This document shows, one piece after another, positions 43,142 to 51,125 of a DNA stretch of 64,000 nt (position 1 is its first letter; each line of letters opens with the position of its first letter). Position numbers and translations under genes: made by a program. The DNA comes from Butyrivibrio sp. LB2008 (GTDB taxonomy: Bacteria; Bacillota; Clostridia; Lachnospirales; Lachnospiraceae), in the NCBI RefSeq assembly GCF_000621565.1, contig NZ_KK211308.1:1-64000 (forward strand). Direction: 5' to 3'. The notes beneath the pieces are model-generated. The model did not search any database. It saw only the letters and a program-made list of their open reading frames with translations, and had not been told where the DNA came from.

Positions 43142-43219
43142 TTCTCAGCATCCCCCCTACGCAAATCATGCTAAATAGTAACAATTCTGCTCAACAGTCC
43201 CCCCTGATCAAACTGTCTA

Positions 43220-43271
43220 ATTATAATTTTAGCAGGATAAATTGTTCATTTGCAACACTTCATCCTGCTAA
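43220..43271 (-). promoter_or_regulatory. Regulator operon promoter with overlapping operator
   Basis: Minus strand: TGAACA (43243-43248), 17 bases, TATAAT (43220-43225). TTAGCAGGAT (43229-43238) and ATCCTGCTAA (43262-43271) make an inverted repeat, one arm lying between -35 and -10 and one upstream. TTGCAAC lies at 43250-43256. Placement over the promoter fits repression or autoregulation. Confidence 0.65.
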
Positions 43272-43288
43272 TATGATAAAACGTGAAT

Positions 43289-44062
43289 TTAATTCGATCC
43301 GGCGTTGAACTTATCAAATGTTGTCTGCTCAATAACCTCTTTTCCAAGAAGCGTGATTGCCTGCGCGGGACAATGACTGATGCATCTGTAGCACATCGTA
43401 CATTTACCTTGCGGCATTGGTTTCCCGTCCGATTGCTGCACAAGATTGTCCATAGGGCACTCGTTGACACAAAGTCCGCATCCTACGCATGCGTCACTTA
43501 TTTTCAACTTGTTTGAGTATTTTAAAGTCTCCCGGCAAAACCACAACCTTTGGCCAAACAATCCGGCGATATGATCATAGAAATAAAGCCCCTCTTTTGG
43601 GTAATTTCCGTTCTTGATCTTCCCTGCCCAGGACTCAATCTTCTCATCAGCCTGCCTGATTATCTTTTTATTTGCTTCCGCCGTCTTTTTCAAAAGCTTA
43701 CTATCGCATACGGAATCAGGCATCTTGATCTGCAATCCGCCCGTCACCGTAGCTCCGTACTTCTTAAAGAGTCTTGCTGTGCAACCTGTACCGTCACCGC
43801 TAAAAGCTCCCATGGTATTTATGCAAAAGATTCTTTTGCCCCTCCATATAGCTTCGTTGTTCCTGATAAAATCACGCACCATTAAAGGTGCATTTGAAAA
43901 CTGCGTAGGATAACCTACAACTATATCCGTCTCTTTCTTTATTTCTTCTATAACTTGTGGATTTTCAATTGGAAAAGTCCTGCCGTTTTCATCAAGTAAC
44001 TGCACAAACTTTTCCACACAGTGCTTAGAATTGCCTGTTCCGCTAAGATATATGCCGATCAT
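43289..44062 (-). CDS. EFR1-type flavodoxin/ferredoxin fusion protein
   Basis: 257 residues. The N-terminal half (about 1-150) is a flavodoxin-like domain with the FMN phosphate loop YLSGTGNSKHC. The C-terminal half has two 4Fe-4S motifs, CVGCGLCVNECP and CTMCYRCISHCP. This is the architecture of EFR1-family proteins, common in Clostridia and of unknown physiological role in electron transfer. Its promoter carries the same bipartite motif as regulator 2. It might supply electrons to a tailoring step, but no redox tailoring enzyme is visible in the cluster. Confidence 0.88.
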   Translation of the reverse strand: MIGIYLSGTGNSKHCVEKFVQLLDENGRTFPIENPQVIEEIKKETDIVVGYPTQFSNAPLMVRDFIRNNEAIWRGKRIFCINTMGAFSGDGTGCTARLFKKYGATVTGGLQIKMPDSVCDSKLLKKTAEANKKIIRQADEKIESWAGKIKNGNYPKEGLYFYDHIAGLFGQRLWFCRETLKYSNKLKISDACVGCGLCVNECPMDNLVQQSDGKPMPQGKCTMCYRCISHCPAQAITLLGKEVIEQTTFDKFNAGSN

Positions 44063-44093
44063 TTCCCCCTACCTCCCTGTTAAAACAACACAA

Positions 44094-44129
44094 AGTATAT
44101 TTTAGCAGGGTAACGTAGTGAATTGCAAC
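44094..44129 (-). promoter_or_regulatory. EFR1 gene promoter with regulator-2-type motif
   Basis: Minus-strand -10 TATACT (44094-44099). TTAGCAGGGT (44102-44111), 11 bases, then TTGCAAC (44123-44129): the same elements and spacing as at the regulator operon promoter. The -35 (TTCACT) is weak. Confidence 0.6.
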
Positions 44130-44174
44130 TCTTTATATTTTTTAATAAAGAGTCGTTCGCGGAGCTTTTATATT

Positions 44175-44211
44175 ATAAAAGAGTGATATCTCATGCCAAG
44201 ATACCACTCTT
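44175..44211 (-). terminator. Terminator of the TIGR04076 gene
   Basis: On the minus strand AAGAGTGGTATCT and AGATATCACTCTT pair, followed by TTATAATATAAA. It lies just after the stop at 44220. Confidence 0.75.
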
Positions 44212-44219
44212 CAAAGATT

Positions 44220-44474
44220 TTACTCAACACTCTCTATCATAAATTTGACTGTCTCACCGCAGTCTGTGCACTGGTACGGTCCGGGTCTGAGATTCCCGCC
44301 TCTTCTAAAAGCATAGACAAATGGATAAATCGCATTCATCGCAACCATGCAAACATTATCGCTTTTCTCTTTATCAAGCAAACTTCCCTCGAAACAAATT
44401 ACGTCCCCAACTTTATACTTTGGGCAATGGCTCTCGATCACGGTAACTTTCACTTTATTATCTGTATAATTCAT
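44220..44474 (-). CDS. TIGR04076-family small protein
   Basis: An 84-residue protein of unknown function. Family features: a beta-rich start (VKVTVIESHCPKYKVGDVICFEG), then AIYPFVYAFRRGG, then a CTDCGETVKF end. Here it has several Cys (HCP, CMV, CTDC) that could bind metal. GGAGG precedes ATG 44474. It has its own terminator, and a strong terminator separates it from YugP. It marks the boundary between the housekeeping block and the cluster's control region. Confidence 0.75.
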   Translation of the reverse strand: MNYTDNKVKVTVIESHCPKYKVGDVICFEGSLLDKEKSDNVCMVAMNAIYPFVYAFRRGGNLRPGPYQCTDCGETVKFMIESVE

Positions 44475-44509
44475 GTCTGTTCCTCCCGGTTAATATTTAG
44501 ATAATATGT

Positions 44510-44553
44510 AAAAATCACCATGGCAAATCTGCTTTATACCGATCTGCCATGGT
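44510..44553 (-). terminator. Terminator of the priA-def-fmt-yugP block
   Basis: Minus strand: ACCATGGCAGATC and GATTTGCCATGGT form a near-perfect stem, followed by GATTTTTACA. It lies about 50 bases after the YugP stop. Confidence 0.8.
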
Positions 44554-44605
44554 ACTAATAAAAAGAATTTCGCGAGCTGCGCATCCTCCGCGGAGCGCTC
44601 CTTTA

Positions 44606-45328
44606 TCAGTCTCTCCTTCTGCCGTTCAAGAGAATAAGTCTGAGGAGCTGTGCTACTGCTGCCGCTGCACTTGCAACATATGTCATTGCAGCTGCCGAAA
44701 GAACTTTTCTTGAATCCCTAACTTCTTCGTAGCCAAGGATTCCGTACTCTTCAAGCATTGAAAGAGCTCTGTGAGAAGCATCAAACTCTACGGGAAGTGT
44801 CACAAGCTGGAACAAAACAGCAAGTGAAAAGATCCAAATTCCCAAAGTAATAAGTGGCGAAAAGCTTACCAACATGCCGATTAAAATAAGCGGAACACCT
44901 GCTTTTGATCCGATATTGGCAGCAGGAACTATAGCCGTCCTGATCTTAAGCGGTACATAGCCATAATAGTGCTGGCAAACATGTCCGCACTCGTGCGCTG
45001 CAACTCCTATCGCCGCAACACTGCTCGAATTGTATGTTGCATCCGAAAGACGGATAACTTTTGCCTTTGGATCATAGTGATCTGTAAGATTACCGCTCAC
45101 ATGCTGGATCATAACATCGGTGATCCCGTTTCTTCTAAGAATCTCTGCAGCAACCTGCGCTCCTGTCATTCCGCACATACTGCGGATTCTCTCATATTTC
45201 TTGTACACGGAAGATACTCTGTAACTTGCGATCATGCACAGAATTCCCATGATGAGGACAACTATATACATAGGATCAAATCCGTATCCATACATCATTC
45301 TTCCATAACCGTAACCCATACTGCTCAC
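44606..45328 (-). CDS. YugP-like zinc metallopeptidase
   Basis: A 240-residue membrane peptidase of the DUF/peptidase family represented by B. subtilis YugP. N-terminal helix at about 18-38 after a Tyr/Gly/Met-rich start, zinc motif AAHECGHVCQH near 130, then two or three membrane helices (about 150-200) and a final one. Its substrate is unknown. It follows fmt, the conserved order in Lachnospiraceae. In those genomes rsmB normally comes next, whereas here the cluster follows. Confidence 0.9.
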   Translation of the reverse strand: MSSMGYGYGRMMYGYGFDPMYIVVLIMGILCMIASYRVSSVYKKYERIRSMCGMTGAQVAAEILRRNGITDVMIQHVSGNLTDHYDPKAKVIRLSDATYNSSSVAAIGVAAHECGHVCQHYYGYVPLKIRTAIVPAANIGSKAGVPLILIGMLVSFSPLITLGIWIFSLAVLFQLVTLPVEFDASHRALSMLEEYGILGYEEVRDSRKVLSAAAMTYVASAAAAVAQLLRLILLNGRRRD

Positions 45329-45406
45329 CTCCGATTCCTGTATAACTTAATCTATTGTCTTCTCTGAAATCATAGTTATATGTCTGCGTACAAAACGCAG
45401 CTTTGA

Positions 45407-46372
45407 TTATCCCAGCTTGGTTCCGATCTCTATCTTGTTTCCAAGTAAAAAATCTTTAACAAGCATTCTCTTTTTGCCTTCAAGCTGAACTTCTTTTAAT
45501 ACCAAAGTTCCTTTTCCCGTTGCAACGCCGATAGCTTCTTTTGTTACAAAAGAAACTGTTCCGGGAACAGCATTCTTTAATACTTCCGCATTTCCCGAAA
45601 TTTCTTTTACCTGCTTATCATCCAAGGCATCAGCTACCCAGATCTTGAGCATCTTGCCTTCATGACGGGTAAACGCACTCGGCCAGGGATTAAGCCCTCT
45701 TACAAGATTCCTTATATCCACAGCGTTCTTATTAAAGTCTATTTTTCCCATGTTCTTGGAAAGTTTTCCACACTTTGTCGCGAGTTTTTCATCCTGCGGA
45801 ATGGGAGTCAATTCGCCCCTCTCTATCTTGGGAAGTGTCTCTACTATAAGCTCTGCGCCAAGTTCCGACAACTTATCAAACAGACCGCCGCCCGTTTCAT
45901 TGTCGTCAATAGGTATTTCCCTCTGAAAGATAATATCTCCGGTATCCATGCCTGCAGCCATCTGCATTATTGTAACGCCTGTTGTCTTCTCTCCATCGAT
46001 AATCGCCTGCTGGATGGGCGCCGCTCCTCTGTATTTAGGAAGGAGTGATGCATGAATATTGACGCATCCGAACTTGGGAATATCAAGGATTTCCTGTGAA
46101 AGGATCTGACCAAACGCCGCAACAACGTATATATCAGCCTCATAGTTTTTTAAATAAGCTACATTCTCGGGAAGCTTTATCCTTTCAGGCTGAAAAACAG
46201 GAAAGCCATGCTTTAAAGCACATGCCTTAACATCTGAAACCTGAAGTTCTCCGCTTCTGCCCTTCGGCTTATCGGGCTGTGTAACCACCAAAGTGATCTC
46301 ATGCCCGGCTTCAACTATTTTTTCCAGAGCGCTCGCCGCAAAATCAGGCGTACCCATAAAAATTATTTTCAT
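45407..46372 (-). CDS. fmt: Methionyl-tRNA formyltransferase
   Basis: Formylates initiator Met-tRNA with 10-formyl-THF. 321 residues, typical length. Catalytic elements: Asn/His in CVNIHASLLPKYRGAAPIQ (about 105-125) and Asp in MDTGDI. The C-terminal OB-fold tRNA-binding domain begins near 208. The stop of def and the start of fmt are two bases apart. Confidence 0.97.
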   Translation of the reverse strand: MKIIFMGTPDFAASALEKIVEAGHEITLVVTQPDKPKGRSGELQVSDVKACALKHGFPVFQPERIKLPENVAYLKNYEADIYVVAAFGQILSQEILDIPKFGCVNIHASLLPKYRGAAPIQQAIIDGEKTTGVTIMQMAAGMDTGDIIFQREIPIDDNETGGGLFDKLSELGAELIVETLPKIERGELTPIPQDEKLATKCGKLSKNMGKIDFNKNAVDIRNLVRGLNPWPSAFTRHEGKMLKIWVADALDDKQVKEISGNAEVLKNAVPGTVSFVTKEAIGVATGKGTLVLKEVQLEGKKRMLVKDFLLGNKIEIGTKLG

Positions 46373-46374
46373 AA

Positions 46375-46869
46375 TTACGCGTCCTCATTTTCAGCCATAA
46401 GTTCTTCGTTATCTACAAGCTCACCCTCAACTTTTTCAACATACATATGTCCGTCAAGGTGATCGTTCTCATGAAGGATTGCTCTTGCCATGAGTTCTTC
46501 GCCTTCTATAATAAACTCTTCACCATCAAGATTAATAGCTTTAGCCTTTACATAATTAGGTCTTGTGACAATTCCTGATTTTCCGGGAAGTGAAAGGCAT
46601 CCCTCATACCCTGTCTGCTCTCCGCTTGTCTCAAGTATCTCAGGATTGATAAATACTATAGGTGAATCCCCTTCGGGAGATACATCTATAACAAATACTC
46701 TTTTAAGTATTCCAACCTGCGGTGCGGCAAGTCCGACACCGTTTGCTTCATACATTGTATCGATCATGTCCTGTACAAGTTCTTTTATCCTGGGTGTGAT
46801 TTCTTTTACTTCTTTACAACGGCTCGCAAGTACATTATCGCCGTATTCTCTTATAGTTCTAAGTGCCAT
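46375..46869 (-). CDS. def: Peptide deformylase
   Basis: Removes the N-formyl group from nascent proteins. 164 residues. Motif 1 is GVGLAAPQVG, motif 2 EGCLSLP (metal-binding Cys), motif 3 HENDHLDGH (two metal His and the catalytic Glu); Asn replaces the more usual Ile/Phe inside the HExxH. A short acidic tail ends the protein. It is co-transcribed with fmt. Confidence 0.97.
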   Translation of the reverse strand: MALRTIREYGDNVLASRCKEVKEITPRIKELVQDMIDTMYEANGVGLAAPQVGILKRVFVIDVSPEGDSPIVFINPEILETSGEQTGYEGCLSLPGKSGIVTRPNYVKAKAINLDGEEFIIEGEELMARAILHENDHLDGHMYVEKVEGELVDNEELMAENEDA

Positions 46870-47078
46870 TCCGGTCTCCTTTAATTTGACTGTTTTCTGA
46901 ACAATTGCATAGTGTATAGCGAGAAGTAATTGCTATAGCAACCTTTTATCCTATACCAATACACATCATCGCAAGTATGTAGTATACATAGAAATTCTTT
47001 TCATATGTTTATTACATTCTTGCTTATTATAAAACGCTACCTCGCTATTATCAAATCATTTTATATTACGCGATGGCA

Positions 47079-47876
47079 TTATAATAATATATCTTTTAAC
47101 ATTCGTCTTATTCCATTTATATCAAGCGGATTATCAGCGGTCTCATAAGTAAATATTAGATTTTTTCCGATATATATCCCATTAGCTCTGTAAATATCAA
47201 GCTTATACATGTTTTCTTTTCTATACTCCTCATCATCTAACAGACCAAAATGCTCAAGATATATCTCTTCTCTCGTACTCACTTTTAATATTGTAAAATC
47301 AGGAAATCTCACATTTCCATCTTTTAATCTCAAGGGATATTCATAGTGATACGGAATTCCCATCTCAAAAAGCATATCTGCAATAATCGCTTCGGATTTA
47401 GATCGTACTTTTTCACCTTTTCTTGTGTCATATATTTTGTTTTCTATTCGATATGGATTTGTTTTGAATGTTCTAGACTGCCATTCATGGGCAAATTGAT
47501 CATCAGATAAAATGTATGGTCTTATTAGATTCTGTCTACCTTCTGACAAGTTTTCATACACAGATTCACAATATGATTTTCTGTATTTTAATAGTAATTT
47601 TTCCAGTAGTTTTTGTTCTTCCCTTGCTTTTATCAGAAATTTCTCATTGTAGTCCTTCTGCGCAAGGCTCTTGATAAGATGAAGTTGTTTCGTTTTATGA
47701 AGATACTCACCGTTTGTATCATTCTTTTCTTGAACTTCATAATATCGAACTCTTCCGCTGCTCTTACTTGTTCGTAGTCTTCCCTCAGGGAAACGTCCTT
47801 CCTCTTTCTCTGCAAGTTTTATTGCCCGCTTTATACACTCAATACGTGCATTCAAAACCTCTGCTACATTATACAA
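47079..47876 (-). CDS. PD-(D/E)XK nuclease-like protein, unknown role
   Basis: 265 residues. The N-terminal two-thirds are charged and helical. From about 155 the order KSEAIIADML, YEYPLRL, RFPDFTIL, EIYLEHFGL resembles a PD-(D/E)XK core: E in the first helix, PD, then E-x-H in place of E-x-K. The last part, EYRKENMYKLDIYRANGI, is seen in restriction-like nucleases. No methylase or phage gene adjoins. It could be a remnant defence or repair protein. It lies downstream of a decayed gene containing 84-bp repeats, and interrupts the usual priA-def adjacency. Confidence 0.6.
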   Translation of the reverse strand: MYNVAEVLNARIECIKRAIKLAEKEEGRFPEGRLRTSKSSGRVRYYEVQEKNDTNGEYLHKTKQLHLIKSLAQKDYNEKFLIKAREEQKLLEKLLLKYRKSYCESVYENLSEGRQNLIRPYILSDDQFAHEWQSRTFKTNPYRIENKIYDTRKGEKVRSKSEAIIADMLFEMGIPYHYEYPLRLKDGNVRFPDFTILKVSTREEIYLEHFGLLDDEEYRKENMYKLDIYRANGIYIGKNLIFTYETADNPLDINGIRRMLKDILL

Positions 47877-47900
47877 TTTGTTTTTCCTCGTCTTTCTTTT

Positions 47901-48270
47901 TTATTTGCTCATGTAATCGATTATTCCGTCATAATTGTCTAAATCTGCGATTTTTCTTGCTCTTAGTCAATCTCTAACTGATTCCTCAGCTTCTTTGAAT
48001 GCGAATTTCATCGCGGCATTGACTAAATCTGCTCTTTTCCTCCCTCTTAGTCAATCTCTAACTGATTTCTCAGCTTCTTTGAAAGCGCATCCCCTCGCTG
48101 CGTTGACTAAATCCGCTCTTTTTCTCCCTCTTAGTCAATCTCAAGCTGATTTCTCAGCTTCTTTGATAGCGTTTTTCCTCGCTGCGTTGACTAAATCTAC
48201 TCTTTTCCTTGCTCTTAGTCAATCTTCCCTGAAAACCGCCGTTTTAACTCAATTCAGTTCTTCCACAAAG
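47901..48270 (-). pseudogene. Decayed gene with internal 84-bp repeats
   Basis: The minus-strand frame ends in LRARKIADLDNYDGIIDYMSK and a stop at 47901, 24 bases before the nuclease-like gene. Upstream, each 84-bp repeat encodes in the same frame VNAA(M/R)K-A-KEAE-S, but every unit carries one or two stop codons. No start or ribosome site is visible. It looks like a former upstream partner gene destroyed by repeat expansion and point changes. The family is unknown. Confidence 0.45.
47939..48225. repeat. 84-bp direct tandem repeat, about 3.4 units
   Basis: CTAAATC recurs at 47939, 48023, 48107 and 48191, exactly 84 bases apart. Each unit contains CTCTTAGTCAATCT, CTGATTTCTCAGCTTCTTTGA and a CTCGCTGCGTTGA end, with about 10-20% divergence. 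The unit is a multiple of three. The units have no separate spacers, so this is not a CRISPR array. Confidence 0.9.
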
Positions 48271-48290
48271 AAGGATTTCCTCCCCGCTTG

Positions 48291-48791
48291 ATCCAAATCA
48301 ATAACATAAAGTGAAATTACTACTAAGACTGATGAGCACTATTCATGCACTCATACTACCGATACCAAGCCCATATAGCCGCCCCCTGCATTCAGAGCGT
48401 CAATATACCTTAGTCATTACGCTTTTAGCCTCTTCCAATAAAAGACCTACGCTATTAGAATTTCTCTGAAAATCATCACTTGAAATGATGATTCACATTA
48501 TCAGACATTTTTCTGAATAAATAGCAAGATAATACTATATTTCGGTCAACGATAAATATCATGACACAATCAAGAACATCATGCAAAGTGCATTTTAATC
48601 CATCACCAAAATAATTGCAAGAAAAAGAGTTGCTTCGCATATCTTTGCAGCTCTTAGAAAATCCCCGCAATCCTTCGCATTTATTCACAACTCTTAGCAA
48701 ATCCCCGCCCCTCGCATATCTCCGCTAATCCTTACCACTCTTTAAGTGCCTGAAACTCTTTACTACTCTTGAAACGCTTTGCGCGCAAGCC
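48291..48791. other. Gene-free interval with short degenerate repeats
   Basis: No convincing gene on either strand. A 40-bp unit is repeated imperfectly near 48634-48710: TTCGCAT, then CTCTTAGAAAATCCCCGC (48651) and CTCTTAGCAAATCCCCGC (48691). A further partial copy follows. The rest is A/T-rich and unremarkable. Confidence 0.6.
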
Positions 48792-51050
48792 TCAATACCC
48801 ATGCACAGGATCAAAATCAAACTGAACCGAAACAGTCTTTAGCTTGCCGGAATCCTGCAGATCTTTAATATACTTCTCAAGGATATCCTTAAGAAATATC
48901 AGTCCGTCGTAGTCATCAAGTTTAACATAGACCGCGAATCTGTAAACGTCATTGATCTTTCCGATTGTAGCAAGCGCAGGGCCGATAAATACAGCGTTTT
49001 GAATCTGCTGCTGTTCCATCAGGGCACGGAGCCTGTTTGCAAATGCCATTCCCTCTTCTTCATCCCTGCTCAGGATCTGGACTGACATCATATGAGAGAT
49101 GGGTGGATATCTCAGAATATCCCTATATGCGATTTCTTCCGTATAAAAGGCATCGTAGTCCTGCTTTGCCGCAGTCTGAATGCTGTAATGTTCAGGCTGA
49201 TAGCTCTGAATAATAACATTACCTGCTCTCTCTCCACGTCCTGCTCTTCCCGCTGCCTGCGTAAGAAGCTGGAAAGTCCTCTCACTTGCTCTGTAATCCG
49301 AAGCATAGAGAGACATATCTGCGGCAAGCACGCCGACAAGCGTAACATCCGGGAAATCATGCCCCTTAACGATCATCTGCGTTCCGACAAGAACATCCGC
49401 TTCCTTATTGGCAAAGGCAGACAGGATTTTCTCATAGCTACCTTTCGTTCTCGTTGTGTCCGCGTCCATTCTAAGGACTCTCGCATCAGGCCAGAACTTT
49501 TTGACCTCATCCTCGATCTGCTGTGTTCCTGCTCTGAATGAAGATACAAACTTAGAACCGCACTTGGGACATATCTTCTTAACAGGTTCCTCATATCCGC
49601 AGTAGTGACACACCAGCCTTCCGCCCCTGTGCTCTGACAAAGAAACATCGCAGTGAGGGCATTTAAACACATGACCACAAGACCTGCAGGAAACAAATCC
49701 CGCAAGCCCACGCCTGTTGATAAAGAGCATTGCCTGCTCTCCCTTTTTTATTCTGTCATCCAGAAGTTCCTGTAATCTCAAGGAAAAAATAGATCTGTTA
49801 CCTTTTCTCAGCTCTTCCCTAAGATCTGCTATCTCAACGGTAGGAAGCGTTCCTCCCGTAAGTCTCTTCGTAAGTTCAAAAAGCTTGTATTCTCCGCTTC
49901 TTGCTTTGTAATATGCTTCAAGTGAAGGCGTTGCACTTCCAAGAACCACACATGCGCCGTCCGGAACAAGCTTTGCAAGCTCTATCGCAGTCTCTCTTGC
50001 ATGATACTTAGGCATCGTCTCACTCTTATATGTAGTCTCATGTTCCTCGTCGATTATGATTATTCCCGTATTTGGAAATGGTGTAAAAAGAGCCGATCTG
50101 GGGCCGATGATTATATCTATATCCCCTGTCCTTGCTCTCTCCATCTGATCATATTTTTCACCCGGAGACATTGACGAATTGACCACGGATACTCTGTCTC
50201 CAAAGTGCCTGTAAAATCGCATAAGTGTCTGATATGTAAGCGCAATCTCAGGGATAAGGACTATAGCCTGTTTTCCCTTTTTTACAATCTCATCTATGAG
50301 TGCGATATAAACTTCAGTCTTTCCGCTTCCTGTTATGCCATGGATCAGATAAGTCTCGCGTTTGCCTTCGTCGTAATCTTTTATAACACTGTCGACAATA
50401 TTCTGCTGTTCGTCGCTAAGAGTCTTTTGACCATACCTTGTGGTCTCTGCCGCAACAGGGTTTCTATAGTATTCTTCGCTGTCTATCCTGATTATTCCCT
50501 TATCCGAAAGACTCTTAAGTGTTGTCGAAGTGACATTGAGCTTACTTGTCACAAGTTCATAAGGAATCCTGTCATTTGGATTATCGAGGAGTTCTTTCAG
50601 TATCCTCTCTCTTGCCGTCTGCTTCTTTCTAATGCATTCATAATAATATTCGGTTGCATCGCGCTCGGAAATCCTTAGTGAGACATACTTATGAACCTGT
50701 CTGTTCTGCTTCTTTCCCGACGGAATAACGGTTCGAAGAGCCGCGTTCATGGTTGAACCGTAGTGTCTTTTCATCCATGCAGCAAGCTTCATGGAAAGAT
50801 CTTCAACTGAGACTGTATCTTCAGCCACATCAAGAATCTCTTTTATCTTGCTTACTTCCCACTGAGGCTCATCCGTAAGTTCAACAACGTAGCCTTTTCT
50901 GACATTGTTGCCCCTCCCGAAAGGGATATTAACGGGGCTTCCGACATCCACTCTGCCGATCAGCCTGTCAGGAATGCGATACTGAAAGGGCCTGTCAACC
51001 TTCTCATGTGATATGTCTACTATTACATTAGCGTATATAAAATCAGCCAC
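48792..51050 (-). CDS. priA: Primosomal protein N' (replication restart helicase)
   Basis: A 752-residue 3'-5' helicase that reloads the replisome at stalled forks. The N-terminal DNA-binding domain is followed by Walker A HGITGSGKTEVY, Walker B IIIDEEHETTYK and a zinc-binding insert with eight Cys (CRSCGHVFKCPHCD then CHYCGYEEPVKKICPKC). Helicase motifs GTQMIVKGHDFP and QAAGRAGRG follow. The GTG at 51050 is chosen because AAAGGAGG stands just before it; an upstream ATG has none. Confidence 0.96.
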   Translation of the reverse strand: MADFIYANVIVDISHEKVDRPFQYRIPDRLIGRVDVGSPVNIPFGRGNNVRKGYVVELTDEPQWEVSKIKEILDVAEDTVSVEDLSMKLAAWMKRHYGSTMNAALRTVIPSGKKQNRQVHKYVSLRISERDATEYYYECIRKKQTARERILKELLDNPNDRIPYELVTSKLNVTSTTLKSLSDKGIIRIDSEEYYRNPVAAETTRYGQKTLSDEQQNIVDSVIKDYDEGKRETYLIHGITGSGKTEVYIALIDEIVKKGKQAIVLIPEIALTYQTLMRFYRHFGDRVSVVNSSMSPGEKYDQMERARTGDIDIIIGPRSALFTPFPNTGIIIIDEEHETTYKSETMPKYHARETAIELAKLVPDGACVVLGSATPSLEAYYKARSGEYKLFELTKRLTGGTLPTVEIADLREELRKGNRSIFSLRLQELLDDRIKKGEQAMLFINRRGLAGFVSCRSCGHVFKCPHCDVSLSEHRGGRLVCHYCGYEEPVKKICPKCGSKFVSSFRAGTQQIEDEVKKFWPDARVLRMDADTTRTKGSYEKILSAFANKEADVLVGTQMIVKGHDFPDVTLVGVLAADMSLYASDYRASERTFQLLTQAAGRAGRGERAGNVIIQSYQPEHYSIQTAAKQDYDAFYTEEIAYRDILRYPPISHMMSVQILSRDEEEGMAFANRLRALMEQQQIQNAVFIGPALATIGKINDVYRFAVYVKLDDYDGLIFLKDILEKYIKDLQDSGKLKTVSVQFDFDPVHGY

Positions 51051-51125
51051 AGCCCCTCCTTTCTCGCAATTTATCGGTCGCATCCGTATCGGAGCGTAAT
51101 TTTAATTTAGCGGATTAAACTAATA

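Noticed and set aside
47939-48225. Possible CRISPR array
   Set aside because: The 84-bp units are contiguous and fully repeated with gradual divergence. There are no unique spacers and no cas genes.
47935-48291. Plus-strand 118-codon open frame over the 84-bp repeats
   Set aside because: It has only a TTG start with no ribosome site, and its openness follows from the repeat unit being a multiple of three; composition (Ser/Leu/Ala/Phe) is not convincing.
48476-48700. Minus-strand 74-codon frame before the repeat region
   Set aside because: No ribosome site or recognisable family, and it overlaps a 40-bp degenerate repeat. Probably chance.
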